A DNA stretch of 64,000 nucleotides from Pyropia haitanensis (GCA_008729055.1 SDUX01000006.1:1621501-1685500), one strand, 5' to 3'. Positions 1 to 11,110 are shown, numbered from the stretch's first letter. The notes: generated by a model from the letters alone, not told the origin. A program made the numbers and translations.

Positions 1-1274
1 CGGGACCGCTCCCGCACCCGCGGGTTTGATGCCCTCGGCCAGCAAGACGCCCACGAGTTTCTCCACTTTTTGTTGGAGCGGGTCGACGCGGCGCTGCGGC
101 TGCTGCCGCCACGCCTAGAGGGGAAGGCGCCGCCAGAGGGGGCGGGCGCGCCTGCGATCGCCGCCGCTGCGGCCAATGGCACCGCCCACGGTGGCGGTGG
201 CGGCGATGCGGACGCGGCGTCATTATCCCGGGTGGGGTCATCCTCCCCGTCTTCGGCGCCTCGCCCCAAGCGTGCGCGTACCCAAACGGTGGTGGACACC
301 CTCTTTGGCGGCGCCGCTGTCACATCGACCCGCTGCATGACGTGCGAGGCGGTGTCTGTCAAGGCCGAGACGTTTCGGGACGTCTCCCTCCCCGTCCGTG
401 CGAAGCGGTCGCTCAATTGGGCGTTCGGCGCGCAGACAGACCGCGAGACGCTGGGCGGCGCCGACAAGTATGCGTGCGACGAGTGCCACACGTACACTGA
501 GGCGGAGCGGTGGTGGCAGCTCGCCACGCCGCTGCCGCCCGTATTGACCGTCCACCTCAAGCTCTTCCAGTACGAGGCGACCTCGGGGGGGGGCATGGCA
601 AAAACCCAGTGGTCATGGCGTGCCCCCGCACCCTTCGGCTTCGGCGGTGGTGCAGAAAGGCGGACCGGGGGTCGACAGCGGCACCATCCGGGGGAAGTGG
701 TGGTCAGGGGACAGGAGGAGCGGGAGGTGCTCCTGGGTCCGAGCCATCTGCCACTGCGGCTGCCGCTGATGCTGCCGACGCCCCCAACCCGCTCGCCGAC
801 CCCAATGATGGGGAAGACGCTCCTGATAATGACACTTGGGCGGACGACGCCTACGCCCTCAGCGGGATTATCGTGCACGAGGGTGCCGGCGCCGCATCGG
901 GCCACTACTATGCCTTTGTTTCGGCGGCCGCGGGGGTGGCGTCCGCCCCCTGGTACTGCTACGACGATTCGGAAGTGCGGTCGGTGGCGTGGCCGGTGCT
1001 GGTGCGCCAGCTGTTCCTCGGGGAGAGCCGCAGCACCCCCTACATCCTCGTGTACGTGCGGCTCGCGGAGCTGCGGGAGCGAGCGGCAGCGGCAGCCGCC
1101 GCCGCCGCCACAGCAGCTGCTACCCTGGGCGGCGCGCGGGGAGAGGCGCCCAGCGTCCTCGACGGGTGGGAGGGGGGGTGGGCCGCCTCCCCGCCCCCCT
1201 TGGTGGGGGGCGGGAAAGTGTGGGTGGGAGGGGCGGGGGGGGCGTGGAACGACGTTGGCTCGACCGAGGCGTAA
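1..1274 (+). CDS. Ubiquitin-specific protease (USP/UCH family), C-terminal part, 5' truncated by window
   Basis: Cysteine protease that removes ubiquitin from proteins. The gene enters the window already in frame 1; the catalytic Cys lies upstream. Visible are the second half of the Cys box (QQDAHEF at about 52-72), two CxxC pairs of the zinc-binding finger (CMTC, CDEC; about 340-490), the HLKLFQY strand (about 553-573), the His box (YALSGIIVHEG then GHYYAFV, about 853-918) and the WYCYDDSEV Asp box (about 952-978). The two halves are in different frames: frame 1 up to a run of nine G at 585-593, frame 3 by about 760 and on to the TAA at 1272. One missing G would join them, but the sequence between about 600 and 750 fits the family in neither frame, so the exact switch point is uncertain. 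The tail is Ala- and Gly-rich. The family call is firm; the subfamily is not assignable. Confidence 0.88.
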
Positions 1275-1407
1275 GAGGGGGGGGGGGAGCGCGCGTGCCC
1301 ACCTCGCCCTTCAGCGGGCCCCTCCGCCCCTCGACCCGTCTATCATTCCCTTTCTGTCTTTTCCTCCCCTGCCCGCGGACTTCACCCTGGTGGGCCGCTG
1401 GGGCGCG

Positions 1408-3702
1408 TCACGGCGAGGGGGCCCCCCCCTCCCCCCCCCCCACCTCCCCCCCACGGCTGTCAGCCAGCGCTCGCAGCGCCGCCACGTGCGGCGGCCCCGT
1501 GCGGCAGCACCCGCCCACCGCGTCGGCGCCCGCGGCCGCGGCGGCGGCCGCCCAGTCCGCGGGCGACACCGGCACGCCCGCCGGCCACGCGTACTCCCCC
1601 GCCGCGAACACCTCCCCCGCGTGAGGACGGAGGAGCACCGCCGGCGGGCGCCACCAGCCGCCGCCGACGCTGCCGTCACTGGCGGCGCCGGCGGCCGCCG
1701 CCGACTCGGCCGCCGCTACCGCCGCTGCCGCGGCGGCGACGCCCGTCCGCACCGCCGTCACCGCGGCGGCCGCGTCTGCGGGCGCGCCACAGTTGGCGCC
1801 CACGCCGAGCAGCGCCCCGCCGCCGCCCGCCGTTGCGGCGGCGATTACCGCCGCCGCCACCGCCGTGGCGAGCGGCGTGCCGTCGGGTAGCCGCACTACG
1901 CGGGGGGCGGCCGGCGGCACCTCCCCCGCCGCCTCGATTACCCCCGCCGACGCCACCGCTGCCGTGGCCGCCGCCGCGGTGGCAGGCGCGTCCGCGTCGG
2001 GTGACGCTGTCGCCGCGCCGGCGGTGGCAGGCGCGCCCGCGTTGGCCGCGGCCGCGGTGGCAGGCGCGTCCGCGTCGGGTGCCGCTGTCGCCGCACCGGT
2101 GGCGGCGGGCGCATCCGCGTCGGCTGCCGCTGCCGCGGGGACATCTCTGGCGGCGGCCGCCGTCGCCGCCTCTCCTGTGCCGGGGGCATCCTCGGCCGCC
2201 TCCGCGGCGGCAGGCGCGTCCGCGTCCACTGCCGCCGTTGCCGCCCCCGTGGCGGCGGGCGCATCCGCGTCGGCTGCCACTGTCGCGGGGACGTCTCCGG
2301 CGGCGGCCGCCATCGCCGCCCCTCCTGTGGCGGGGGCGTCCTCGTTGGCGTCCGCCGTCGCCGCCCCCGTGGCGGCGGCGGGCGCATCCGCGTTGGCCCC
2401 TGCCGTGGTGGCAGGCGTGTCCGCATCGGCCGCCGCCGTCGCCGCCCCTCCTGTGGCGGGGGCGTCCGTGTCGGCGTCCGCCGTCGTCGCCCGCGTGGTG
2501 GCGGCCGCGGCCACGTTGGCCGTCGCCGTCGTCGCCCCCGTCGTGGCGGCCGCGTCTGCGTCGGCCACTGCCACCGCCGTTGTCGCCGTCGCCGCGGGCG
2601 CACACACAAAGGAGATGGCGTAGCGCATCTCTGGCGCGGCGGCAGCCATGGCACGCGCCACCGCCACCCCCTCCGCCGCCACCGGCAGCGTTTCCCACAG
2701 CACCACGTCCGCGGCGGCGGCGGCGGCAGCCGCCACCGCCGCCGCCCGCGGGGTATGGGCGGCAACGAGAGCGGCGACGAGGGCGGGGCCCGGCGGCGGC
2801 AACGACGCGTAGGCGGCGGCGTACTCGGATTCGCCCGCCGTCACCGCGCCGTACGGGCCGAGCGAGGCGGCGACGGCGGGGCGGGCGGGGCGGCGGGCGG
2901 CGGACCAGGCTGGGCCAAGCAGCGCCGCCAGACAGCGTCGCCGCCCGGCGGCCGCGGTTGCGGCCCTGGCCCCAGTGGCGTCGTCGTCATCACTGGCGTT
3001 GGTGACGTCTTTGTTGTTGTCGTCGTCGGCGTCGGCGGCGGCGGTGTTACCGGCGGCGTCATCGGCGGTGGTGCCCGTGACAGCGTCGCCGGTGGCGGCG
3101 GCGGCGGCAGGGTGGTCGTCAGCGTTGTCGTCGGCGTCGTCTTCCTCAGCGTCGGCAGCGGCAGGGGTCGTGGCATCCTTGTCGCCGTCGTTGTCAGAGG
3201 CGGCGGCGGCAGCTGCAGTGGCGTCCTCGTCGCTGCCGTCGGCGGCGGCGGCGGCGGCGGCGGCAGTGGCGGCGCCTGCGATGCCAACTTCGGCGTCGGC
3301 ATTGCCGTCGTCGTCGGCGGCAGTCGCTTCGGTGGCGGCAGAGTCGTCACCGGCGCTGGGGGCGGCCGCGTCAGCATCCTCGGCGGCGGCGGCGGCAGCG
3401 GCGGCGGCAACGGCGGCGGCAGCGGCCGCGTCCTCGGCGGCGGCACGGGCCAGGCGGACGCCCTCTGCCAGCTCGGCGGCGGTGCTCACCTGGTACGTCG
3501 CGGCGGTGAGCACATCCGTGCCGGCCGCCACGTAGGCGGCGTGGACGGCGGCGACCGCGGCGGTGCCTGCGGGGGTGGTCAGCAGCGCGGGTGACCAGCC
3601 GCCGCCGTCGCCGCACGCGGCGGGCGCCGTGGCCGCCAGGAGGGTGCCGACGGCACCGTCCAATACGATGAAGGGGGGGGGGGGCGGGGTCGGAGGGGCC
3701 AT
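1408..3702 (-). CDS. Homocysteine S-methyltransferase with two giant low-complexity inserts
   Basis: Transfers a methyl group, in this family usually from S-methylmethionine, to homocysteine to make methionine. The 764-aa frame is uninterrupted and over twice the usual 320-340 aa. Family landmarks appear in order: LDGAVGTLL near residue 13, TAATYQVST near 66, SLGPYGA and SEYAAAY near 280, WETLP near 340, GANC (first zinc Cys), and GGCCRTGPP (the Cys pair) near the C-terminus. All three zinc ligands are kept, so activity is plausible. The extra length is an Ala/Asp/Glu-rich insert (about 2952-3432) and a tandem Asp-Ala-Asp-Ala-Pro repeat block (about 1926-2593), both inside the TIM barrel. I start at the ATG at 3702, directly before the family N-terminus; an in-frame ATG at 3813 would add 37 residues without family features. 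It converges on the USP gene with about 130 bp between stops. Confidence 0.87.
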   Translation of the reverse strand: MAPPTPPPPPFIVLDGAVGTLLAATAPAACGDGGGWSPALLTTPAGTAAVAAVHAAYVAAGTDVLTAATYQVSTAAELAEGVRLARAAAEDAAAAAAVAAAAAAAAAEDADAAAPSAGDDSAATEATAADDDGNADAEVGIAGAATAAAAAAAADGSDEDATAAAAAASDNDGDKDATTPAAADAEEDDADDNADDHPAAAAATGDAVTGTTADDAAGNTAAADADDDNNKDVTNASDDDDATGARAATAAAGRRRCLAALLGPAWSAARRPARPAVAASLGPYGAVTAGESEYAAAYASLPPPGPALVAALVAAHTPRAAAVAAAAAAAADVVLWETLPVAAEGVAVARAMAAAAPEMRYAISFVCAPAATATTAVAVADADAAATTGATTATANVAAAATTRATTADADTDAPATGGAATAAADADTPATTAGANADAPAAATGAATADANEDAPATGGAAMAAAAGDVPATVAADADAPAATGAATAAVDADAPAAAEAAEDAPGTGEAATAAAARDVPAAAAADADAPAATGAATAAPDADAPATAAAANAGAPATAGAATASPDADAPATAAAATAAVASAGVIEAAGEVPPAAPRVVRLPDGTPLATAVAAAVIAAATAGGGGALLGVGANCGAPADAAAAVTAVRTGVAAAAAAVAAAESAAAAGAASDGSVGGGWWRPPAVLLRPHAGEVFAAGEYAWPAGVPVSPADWAAAAAAAGADAVGGCCRTGPPHVAALRALADSRGGEVGGGEGGAPSP
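1926..2593 (-). repeat. Coding tandem repeat inside the methyltransferase (Ala/Thr/Asp/Pro)
   Basis: About 220 codons of imperfect repeats of 12-15 residues built on DADAPA followed by Gly/Ala/Thr stretches. The reading frame stays open throughout and no splice-site pair is obvious at its edges, so it reads as translated insert rather than intron. Confidence 0.75.
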
Positions 3703-4875
3703 CAAGGCGGCAGAGGGGGAGGCGTCGGGAGGGCGAGGTGGGGGCGTTGAGGAGGGCGCAATGACGCGTGTGATCAGAGAGGTCAAGCCCGCTGCCTTGC
3801 ACCTTACCCTCATTGCTTGCTTTGTGCAGTAGTTAGGAGCCCGGCCGGGCCAGAGCGACCGTCGGAGGTCACTTTACTGTTCGAAAAGGCACGAGACGAG
3901 CTCTCGAGATGTCCGAGATGAGCTCTTCCTTTCTCAATCAAATGAGCTCCAGGTCCACCACCAGTGTTTTGCCCTGTTTTCCTGTGAACCTGATTGGCCG
4001 ATGAAGCTAATTGGAATTTTTCAACAACAAAAAATATGCGTGCCACTATTTTGCCAAACGCCTCAAAGTGCTACCCCTCGTCGGGCGGGTGACGTACGAG
4101 AGGAAGAAAAAGGAGCGAAGCGCTGAATTTCGATACGACCACGGAATTGGCTGGCCTCTCACAGGGACCCCCTCCAGCTGCCCGTCTCCTGTGTATATGG
4201 AGAACGGGTGGCGCGAGCGGGAGCTGGCATGCAGGAGGGCGGGTTCTTTCTGCACTCCGGGGTGGAGGGAACTGTAGTTGTCATGGTGAGCGCAAGGCTG
4301 GAGGGTGGGCGACATGGAGGCCGCGTCGCAGGCCAAGCTTCCGCTCTGGCAGATGAGGTGGTGTGGGGCCGACGGTCTGCTGTCGAGTCCCGACTCCCAC
4401 CGCCGGTTGTACCCCGCCACCCTTCCCCTTGTGCGTGGCGGCGAAATGGAAGGAACTGAGTTCTCGGATCACATTGCCCTGAGGAACATGATGCCTTAAC
4501 GCCGCGAGTTTGATTGTTCCTGTGTTCCCACTTGTTTCTTTACCCAGTCGAGGCGGTGTGATGATGCAACTCGTGCGCCCAACCATTGAGCCCGGTCACA
4601 AGTGATAATGCTCGAATACCTCCCTTTGAGTGCGCATGTACAAAATTACAAAGCACACGGCGGGTATGAAGGAGGGCTCGTAGCAGCAGTACTGGGTCTG
4701 CCTATCTTTCCTATTCAACGGGAACAATGGCGCAAGGCAGCACGCTGCGTCGTTCGTTTTGTTCACGAAATACATCCACTTACACCTCACAACTGGGAGT
4801 AAGTTCACTATCCCTCTCGCACACGGATGGCAGAGCCGTGGCACCGCGGCCCATGTAGTACGTCAAAGAATCTGG
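3703..4875. other. Spacer upstream of the methyltransferase gene
   Basis: Less GC-rich than its surroundings (A/T-containing 8-mers are common from 3840 on). It holds only short unrelated ORFs on both strands and none resembles a known protein. It should contain the methyltransferase promoter. An inverted CCAAT-type sequence (GATTGGCC) lies at about 3992-3999, some 290 bp before the start codon. Confidence 0.5.
3992..3999 (-). promoter_or_regulatory. Possible CCAAT box for the methyltransferase gene
   Basis: GATTGGCC on the plus strand reads GGCCAATC in the direction of the minus-strand gene. Position and sequence fit a CCAAT element, but a match this short can occur by chance. Confidence 0.2.
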
Positions 4876-4923
4876 ACCCACAACGGATCCGTCGTGTAGG
4901 TGGGCTACTAAACCGTTGTGGGT
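4876..4923 (+). repeat. 48-bp imperfect palindrome, left copy
   Basis: Begins ACCCACAACGGATCC and ends with nearly its reverse complement, CCGTTGTGGGT. The same 48 bp recurs in opposite orientation at 12047-12094 with a single mismatch (A for T near position 37). No target-site duplication is evident at either copy. It may be a terminal or satellite piece of the inverted structure between the two copies. Confidence 0.85.
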
Positions 4924-5281
4924 GCTGTCCCCCACACTGTGAGAGGGGGTCTACTTGGAAACTAGTTACACCCAATACATTCCCGACAGCCCATTCCAGC
5001 GTGCTTGGAGGGGTGCCGACGATCTCCTCCAGCTCCCCAGATCCACCTCGATCTCTACAGAAACGAGTACATCCCTGGTTCCAACTCCATAGCGGAGTGC
5101 ATTTGTCCAGTACTGGGAGCAACCGACGGGGGGAGCTCCCCCTGTAACGCTGGAGCTCGTTACGCTCCCCCCCGCTGGTGCATCACACATCTGCGATGTT
5201 GTACCCAAAATTGCGGATGTGCACGCGCTTGTCACACATGCGGCGCTTCACACGGACATGTGATGAGGGAGGTGTGACAGG
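4924..5281. other. Spacer between palindrome and CCG tract
   Basis: Mixed-composition DNA with short overlapping ORFs on both strands, none recognisable. It does not clearly match the corresponding stretch (11590-12046) on the other side of the inverted structure. Confidence 0.4.
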
Positions 5282-7424
5282 GTGGATGCCGCAGCGTCGC
5301 ACCAGCGCGCGCTGCCGCTGCCTGGTGGGGGCCCCGCCGCCCGCGCGCCTGGTGGCGTACCCGCCACCACCCCCGCCGGCAGCCGCCGGCCGCCCGCCCC
5401 CCGCCGCCCGCCGCCGCCGCCCGCCGCCGCCCGCCGCCGCCGCCGCCGCCGCCAACGCCGCCGCCGCCACGGCTGCCGCGGCGAGCGGCCGCGGCCTCCC
5501 GCCGCCACCGCCGCCGCCACCGCCGCCGCGGCTGCCGCCGCCGCCCCCGCGGCCGCCCGCCGCCCGCCGCCCGCCGCCCGCCGCCCGCCGCCCGTCGCCC
5601 GCCGCCGCCGCCGCCGCCGCCCGCCACCGCCGCCGCCGCAACCGACGCGGCTGCCGCGGCGGGCGGCCGCAGCCGCCCGCAACCGCCGCCGCCGTGGCCG
5701 CCGCGGCTGCCGCGGCCACCCGCCGCCCGCCGCCCGCCGCCCTCGCCGCCGCCACGCGCCGCCATCGCCGTCGCCACCGCCCCCGCCGCCCCCGCGGCCG
5801 CCCACCGCCCGCCGCCCGCCGCCCCCGCCGCCGCAGCCGCCGCCGCGGCTGCCACAGCGGGCGGCCGCGGCCGCCCGCCGCCCTCGCCGCCGACGCCGCC
5901 GCCACCCGCCGCAACGGCCGCCGCCACCGCCGCCGCCGCCCCCGCGGCCTCCCGCCCCCCGCCGCCGGCCGCCGCCGCCGCCGCCGCCGCCGCCGGGGCT
6001 GCCGCGGCGGGCGGCCGCGGCCGCCCACCGCCACCGCCGCCGCCGTGGCCGCCGCGGCTACCGCGGCCGCCCGCCGCCCGCCGCCCGCCGCCGTCGCCGC
6101 CGCCGCGCGCCGCCATGGCCGCCGCCACCGCCGCCGCAGCCCCCGCGGCCGCCCGCCGCCCGCCGCCCGCCGCCCTCGCCGCCGCTGCTCCCGCCGCGGC
6201 GCTCGCCGCCCCCGCCGCCACCCGCCACCGACGCCGCCGCGGCCGCCGCGGCTGCCGCGGCGGGCGGCCGCGGCCGCCCGCCGCCACCGCCGCCGCCGTG
6301 GCCGCCGCGACTACCGCGGCCGCCCGCCACCCGCCGCCCGCCGCCGCCGCCGCCGCCGCCACCGCCGCCGCAGCCCCCGCGGCAGCCCGCCGCCCGCCGC
6401 CCGCCGCCCTCGCCGCCGCCGCCCCCGCCGCGGCCCTCGCCGCCCCCGCCGCCGCCCACCACCGCCCCCGCCGCCCCCGCGGCCGCCCGCCGCCCGCCGC
6501 CCTCGCCGCCCGCCGCCCGCCGCCCACGCCGCCGCCGCCCCCGCCGCGGCCCTCGCCGCCCCCGCCGCCGCCCACCACCGCCCCCGCCGCCCCCGCGGCC
6601 GCCCGCCGCCCGCCGCCCGCCGCCCGCAGCCGCCGCCGCCGCCGCCCGCCGCCACCGCCGCCGCCACCGCCGCCGCAGCCCCCGCGGCAGCCCGCCGCCC
6701 GCTGCCCCCGCCGCCGCAGCCGCCGCCGCGGCTGCCGCGGCGGGCGGCCGCGGCCGCCCGCCGCCACCGCCGCCGCCGCCTCAGCCGCGGCCCTCGCCGC
6801 CCCCGCCGCCGCCCGCCACCGCCGCCGCCGTGGCCGCCGCGGCTGCCGCGGCCGGGGGCTGTGGCCGCCGCGGCGGGCGGCCGCCGCCGCCGCCGCGGCC
6901 GCCGCCGCCGCCGCCTCCCGCCGCCACGGCCGCCACCACCGCCGCCGCCGCTCCCGCGGCCGCCCGCCGCCGCCGCCGCGACCTCCGCCCCCGCCGCTGC
7001 GGGCTGCTGCCGCCCCGGCTGCCGCTGCCGCCGCCGCCGTTGCTGCCGGCCGCCGGCCGCCTGCCGCCCGGGCTGCCCCCCTGGCCGCCGCCCCCACCGC
7101 CGCCGCCCCCACCGGGTTGCTGCCGCCCGGCTGCCGCTGGCGCCGCCGCCGTTGCTGCCGGCCGCCGCCAGTGGGCTGCCGTCGCCAGCGGGCTGCCGCC
7201 GCCTGCCTGTTGCCGTCAATCGCGTGCTTTCTTTGTCAGCTGCCTCTGCCGCCACCGCTCGCCATCGCCGCTGCCGCGGCCCCCGCCGCCGTAGTGGCGG
7301 CTGGCGCCGCCGCCCCCGCCCTCGCCGCGGCGGCAATGGCTGCCGCCGCCCCCTGCCGCCGCTGCCCCCGTGGCGGCAGCGGCCGCTGCCTTGCGGGGGC
7401 AGGGGTGACCAGCCACGCTGCTTA
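5282..7424. repeat. 2.1-kb CCG/GCC-rich low-complexity tract, left
   Basis: Almost nothing but CCG, GCC and CGC triplets with interspersed GGCTGCCGCGGCGGGCGGC-like units recurring at irregular spacing. Long ORFs are open in several frames on both strands, encoding only Pro/Arg/Ala or Gly/Arg. That is what a stop-poor triplet repeat gives by default, so I call no gene. A complementary G-rich tract lies at 9990-11110. Confidence 0.8.
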
Positions 7425-7495
7425 AACGCAGAGGGATTTTGAAAAACTTACACACCGCGATTGTTCGATGTGAAAACAAAAGTACACACACTTCA

Positions 7496-8606
7496 GACTT
7501 GACACACATCTCTAGGCCTATTTGGCGAATCAAGTGTCACGTACGTCTGTTCTGATAGGCTGTCACACGATTTGAACTGCGAATCTGGAACAATCAATAC
7601 TACACTTACTCTTGCTGGACATGGGAGTTGCCAGTTGCAAGTCGTTGACCAGGATGGGTGTTCTTCCAACAGTGGTACTCTCAACTGCTGAAGCGCCGGC
7701 GCCCGACGCCTCCTTCCACCCCGCCTGGTCGCCCGCTTCACCATTTTCTGGCCACGTAGCAGGCCAGGTGGATACACAAGCCTTATTTACTTGCTCTATC
7801 CAGTCTTGAGTGCGGGTCTGCCGACATCTGGGAGAGCACAGCCCCGAACGACCACATGGAGGGGCGCCATGTCCTCACCATTCCCCCTGGGTTCCGTAGC
7901 TCAGCGGCGTCTGTGACGGTGAAAGACTGTTCGCTATGGCTCTTTGGACATTTTGACATTTGTAATCCTGCAGAACGCAATCGTTTGTTCAGACAGTGCA
8001 AGAAAGTGCCTCCCGTCAGCTTCTTTGTCATCCGCTGTGCAGTATGGGCCTGGATATAGAGTGGATGAGAGCCCCACTGTGGGAAGAGGTAGTCATATCT
8101 GGGTAATAGGATCACGCTGAATCTATTGGTGCACACATCCGGCGTCGTGCACCCGTACGGCCGACAGGACTGTCGAGAGGCGGGGTGGCAGAAGCGCAAT
8201 AGGCACCCGCTCCGAGCGATTGTGAGCATAATGGGTTTGCTTTTTTTAGTGAACGCTGAGGGCAGACGTACCTGTACGCCATCGTGCCGTAAAAATGCAA
8301 AGAAAGCACTCTGCGGTTCACTCATTGGTGACTGACTGACTGCTGATACGGTGGTATGCACTGTGGCGCAGCTGGATGCGCCCACAGCGCCGTTGAGAGT
8401 GCGAACAGCTGTGGAGGTAGCTGAATACACTTTCTAGATCTGATAGATGTAGTTTTTGAAGGATGAGAGCACTGTGGGGCGTTGGACGGCCTGTCGCGAC
8501 TACGTGTCCAGAATGGACACTTTAGGGGCCCATATGACCCGCTTCCCGACGTTTGCGACACTTTCTGAGCACATGCTCGTGCTCAGCGTCATCGACTTAG
8601 TCTGAT
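7496..8606 (+). repeat. Left arm of a ~1.1-kb inverted repeat (foldback-type element)
   Basis: Aligns over its whole length with the reverse complement of 8749-9867, roughly three-quarters identical by eye. Shared stretches include ATAGGCTGTCACACGAT (7555-7571), TCTATTGGTG (about 8119-8128) and CTTCCCGACGTTTGCG (about 8542-8557). GC is far lower than in the flanking tracts. The longest ORF inside is on the minus strand (7783-8430, 215 codons) with no recognised domain. Part of its product, around LLPRYDYLFPQWGSH, is also open in the other arm. Confidence 0.85.
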
Positions 8607-8748
8607 GGGAACAGCTTGAGAAATGTTTGCTTCACTTTCTGAAACGCGGTGTAGCGGTGTGTGATGCATTGCACCGAAGTGTGCACAGGGCACTTCACCA
8701 CGTGCAACACGAGTCAGGGACCACTTCACCAACTTTTCTGAAGCATGC
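8607..8748. other. Central spacer of the inverted repeat
   Basis: About 140 bp between the arms, not obviously self-complementary. It has a short open stretch on the plus strand starting at 8627 and nothing recognisable. Confidence 0.6.
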
Positions 8749-9867
8749 TCAATCGACTAAATCGATGTCACTGAGCACGGTCATGTGCTCAGAAGCTTTC
8801 GCAAACGTCGGGAAGTGGGTCATACAGACCCCCAAAGTGGCCATTCTGGGCAGGTCGCCTCGACTGGCCGTCCAATGCCCCACAGTGCTCTCATGCACTA
8901 AAACCTACATCTGTCAGATCTAGACAGTGTAGCCAGTTACCTTCACTGCTTTTTTCACACTTATCATCACTGTGGGCGCGTCCAGCTGCGTCACAGTGCC
9001 CACCACCCCATCTGCAGTCAGTTAGTCGCCAATGTGCGGGCTCCAGTGTGCTTTCTTTGCATTATTACGGCACCATAGCCACCAGGTACCTTTGGATTCA
9101 GGGTTCACTAAAAAAAGCAGACCCATAACGGTCACAATCGCTCGGAGGAGTCGATTATAACGCTTCACCCACCCAGTCTGTGGCTGTTCCTGTCGGCTGT
9201 ACGGGTGCACGACGCTGGATGTGAGCACCAATAGATTCATAATGATCATATTACCCAGAATCGACTATCTCTTCCCGCCGTGGGGCTCTCATGCACTGTG
9301 TACCCCGGCCTATACTTGGCAACTGAGGAAAATAAAGCAGACTGGGGGCTCTTTCTCGCGCTGTCTGCACAAACGGTTGCGTTCTTCTGGAGCACAGAGC
9401 ATCAGGGATGATTAAAATGTCATAGCGAGCCGTGTTTTCACCGTCACAGGCGCCCCTGAGCTGCGGAGCCCAGGAGGGATGGTGCACGCATTGTGTCTGT
9501 CTATGGGGTCGTTGGGGGTTCTGCTCTAGCAGACGCCTGTAGGCGCGCACTCAAAACTGAATAGAACAAGTAAAAAAGGCTTGTGTATCCACCCGGCCTG
9601 CTGGGTGGCCGGGGAATGGTGAAGCGGGCGACAGGGCGGGGTGGAGGGCGGCGTCGGACGCCGGCACTTCAGCCGCTTGTGTCCCAGCAGTCGCGCGAGT
9701 CGCTGACCAGGTTACTCGCCAAGTCAAGTATTGTAATCGTCTGTCCAGCAATGATGAATTCGGGATGCACTCCTCAGGTTGCACGGCTGAGATCGTGTGA
9801 CAGCCTATCACATGAGACGAATGGCGCATTTTGTTCCCTAGATATGCAACGAGATGTGAGCCAAGTC
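8749..9867 (-). repeat. Right arm of the ~1.1-kb inverted repeat
   Basis: Reverse-complement partner of 7496-8606. The reading frame matching the minus-strand ORF of the left arm runs on the plus strand here (9221-9415) and is interrupted by stops. The arms have therefore diverged by substitutions and small indels. Confidence 0.85.
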
Positions 9868-9989
9868 GCGGATATACGTATTGTTCTCAGTTGAATAATC
9901 GCTATTGCACATTTTACTCACAAATACCTCCTCGTTCAACCTGGGTTGCTGGTCACCTCTTGCCGTTCACTCCCCCTTCCCCCCCACCA

Positions 9990-11110
9990 TCGTCGTCTGG
10001 CCCTGTCGTCCAACCCTTCGCCGCGAGGTGACGGAGGGGGGCGGCAGCCCGTGGCGCCGGCGGCAGCCGGCCGCGGCGCAGACGGGGGGGGGGGACGGCA
10101 GTCCGCAACGGCATGAGGGGGGTGCGGTAGCACGCGACGGCCGCAGCCGGCCGCCCCAACCGGCGGCGGCAGCCAGCCGCGGCAGAGGCCACGGAAAGAG
10201 AGGGCAGCCCGCGGTGGCGGTGGCAGTCGGCCGCGGCGGAGGCCGGGGGGGGGAGGACGGCAGCCCGCAGCGGCAGCGCCGGGCCGCCACAACCAGCGTC
10301 AGAGGCGGCGGCTGACCACGGCGGCGGCGGCCGCCGGCCGCGGCGGCGTCCGGGGGGGAAGCTGCAGAGCGCGGCAGGGGCGCCAGGCCCCCCTGACCGA
10401 CGGGGGCAGTGGCGGTGGAGGGCGGCGGCGGCCGCCGCCGCCTCTGCCACGATGGTAGCGTCGGCAGGGAGGGGCAGCCGTGACGGGCGGCGGCAGCCGT
10501 CGCCGTGGCGGAGGCAGCGGCGGTAGAAAACGGTGGCGGCGGCCGTCGCGGCCGCCGCAATGACTACGGCGGCCGCGGCCGCGGGCGCTGCGGTGGCGGG
10601 CGGCGACGGCCGCTGCCGCCACGGGGGCAGCGGCGGGAGGGGGCGGCGGCGGCAGCGGGGGCAGCAGCGACAGTGGGCGGCGGCGGCCGCCGCGACGGCG
10701 GGGGCAGCTGGCCGGGACAGCCGGCAGCCGGCGGGGGCGGCATGGAGCGACGGCGGGGGGAGTGCGGATGCAGGCGGCGGCTGTGGGGGCCATGGGGACA
10801 GCTGGCGGCGGCAGACGACAGTCGGCGGCGGGCCGGTTGCACCTGGTGCAGCCGAGGGAAGAGGGAGCAGTCTGCGTTGGCGCCGGGGGTGGCGGGGTTG
10901 GCCGGGCGCGGCGTGGGCGGCAGCCGGCTGCGAAGAGTGGAGAGTGCGTTGGGGGTGGCGGCGGCCGGGCTGGCGCCTGGCAGGGGGGGGTCGTGGGGAG
11001 TGCCTCCCCATCTGGGGGGGATGCATGGCTCCGCGCGAGCGGAGAAGAGGCAGTTTAGGGCGGGGGGTGGGGGGGGGGGGGTTAGCCAGGGGGGGGGGGC
11101 GGAGGGTAGC
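9990..11110. repeat. GGC/GCG-rich low-complexity tract, right
   Basis: G-rich on the plus strand, the mirror in composition of the C-rich tract at 5282-7424. It contains repeated GGCAGCCxGCxGC-like units and short G runs. ORFs in both directions are Gly/Ala/Arg or Pro-rich shadows. No gene called. Confidence 0.7.

Noticed and set aside
5282..7442. Very long ORFs (up to 754 codons) on both strands in the CCG tract
   Set aside because: Triplet repeats of C and G contain no stop codons in most frames. Products are only Pro/Arg/Ala or Gly/Arg, are open in several frames at once and contain no domain.
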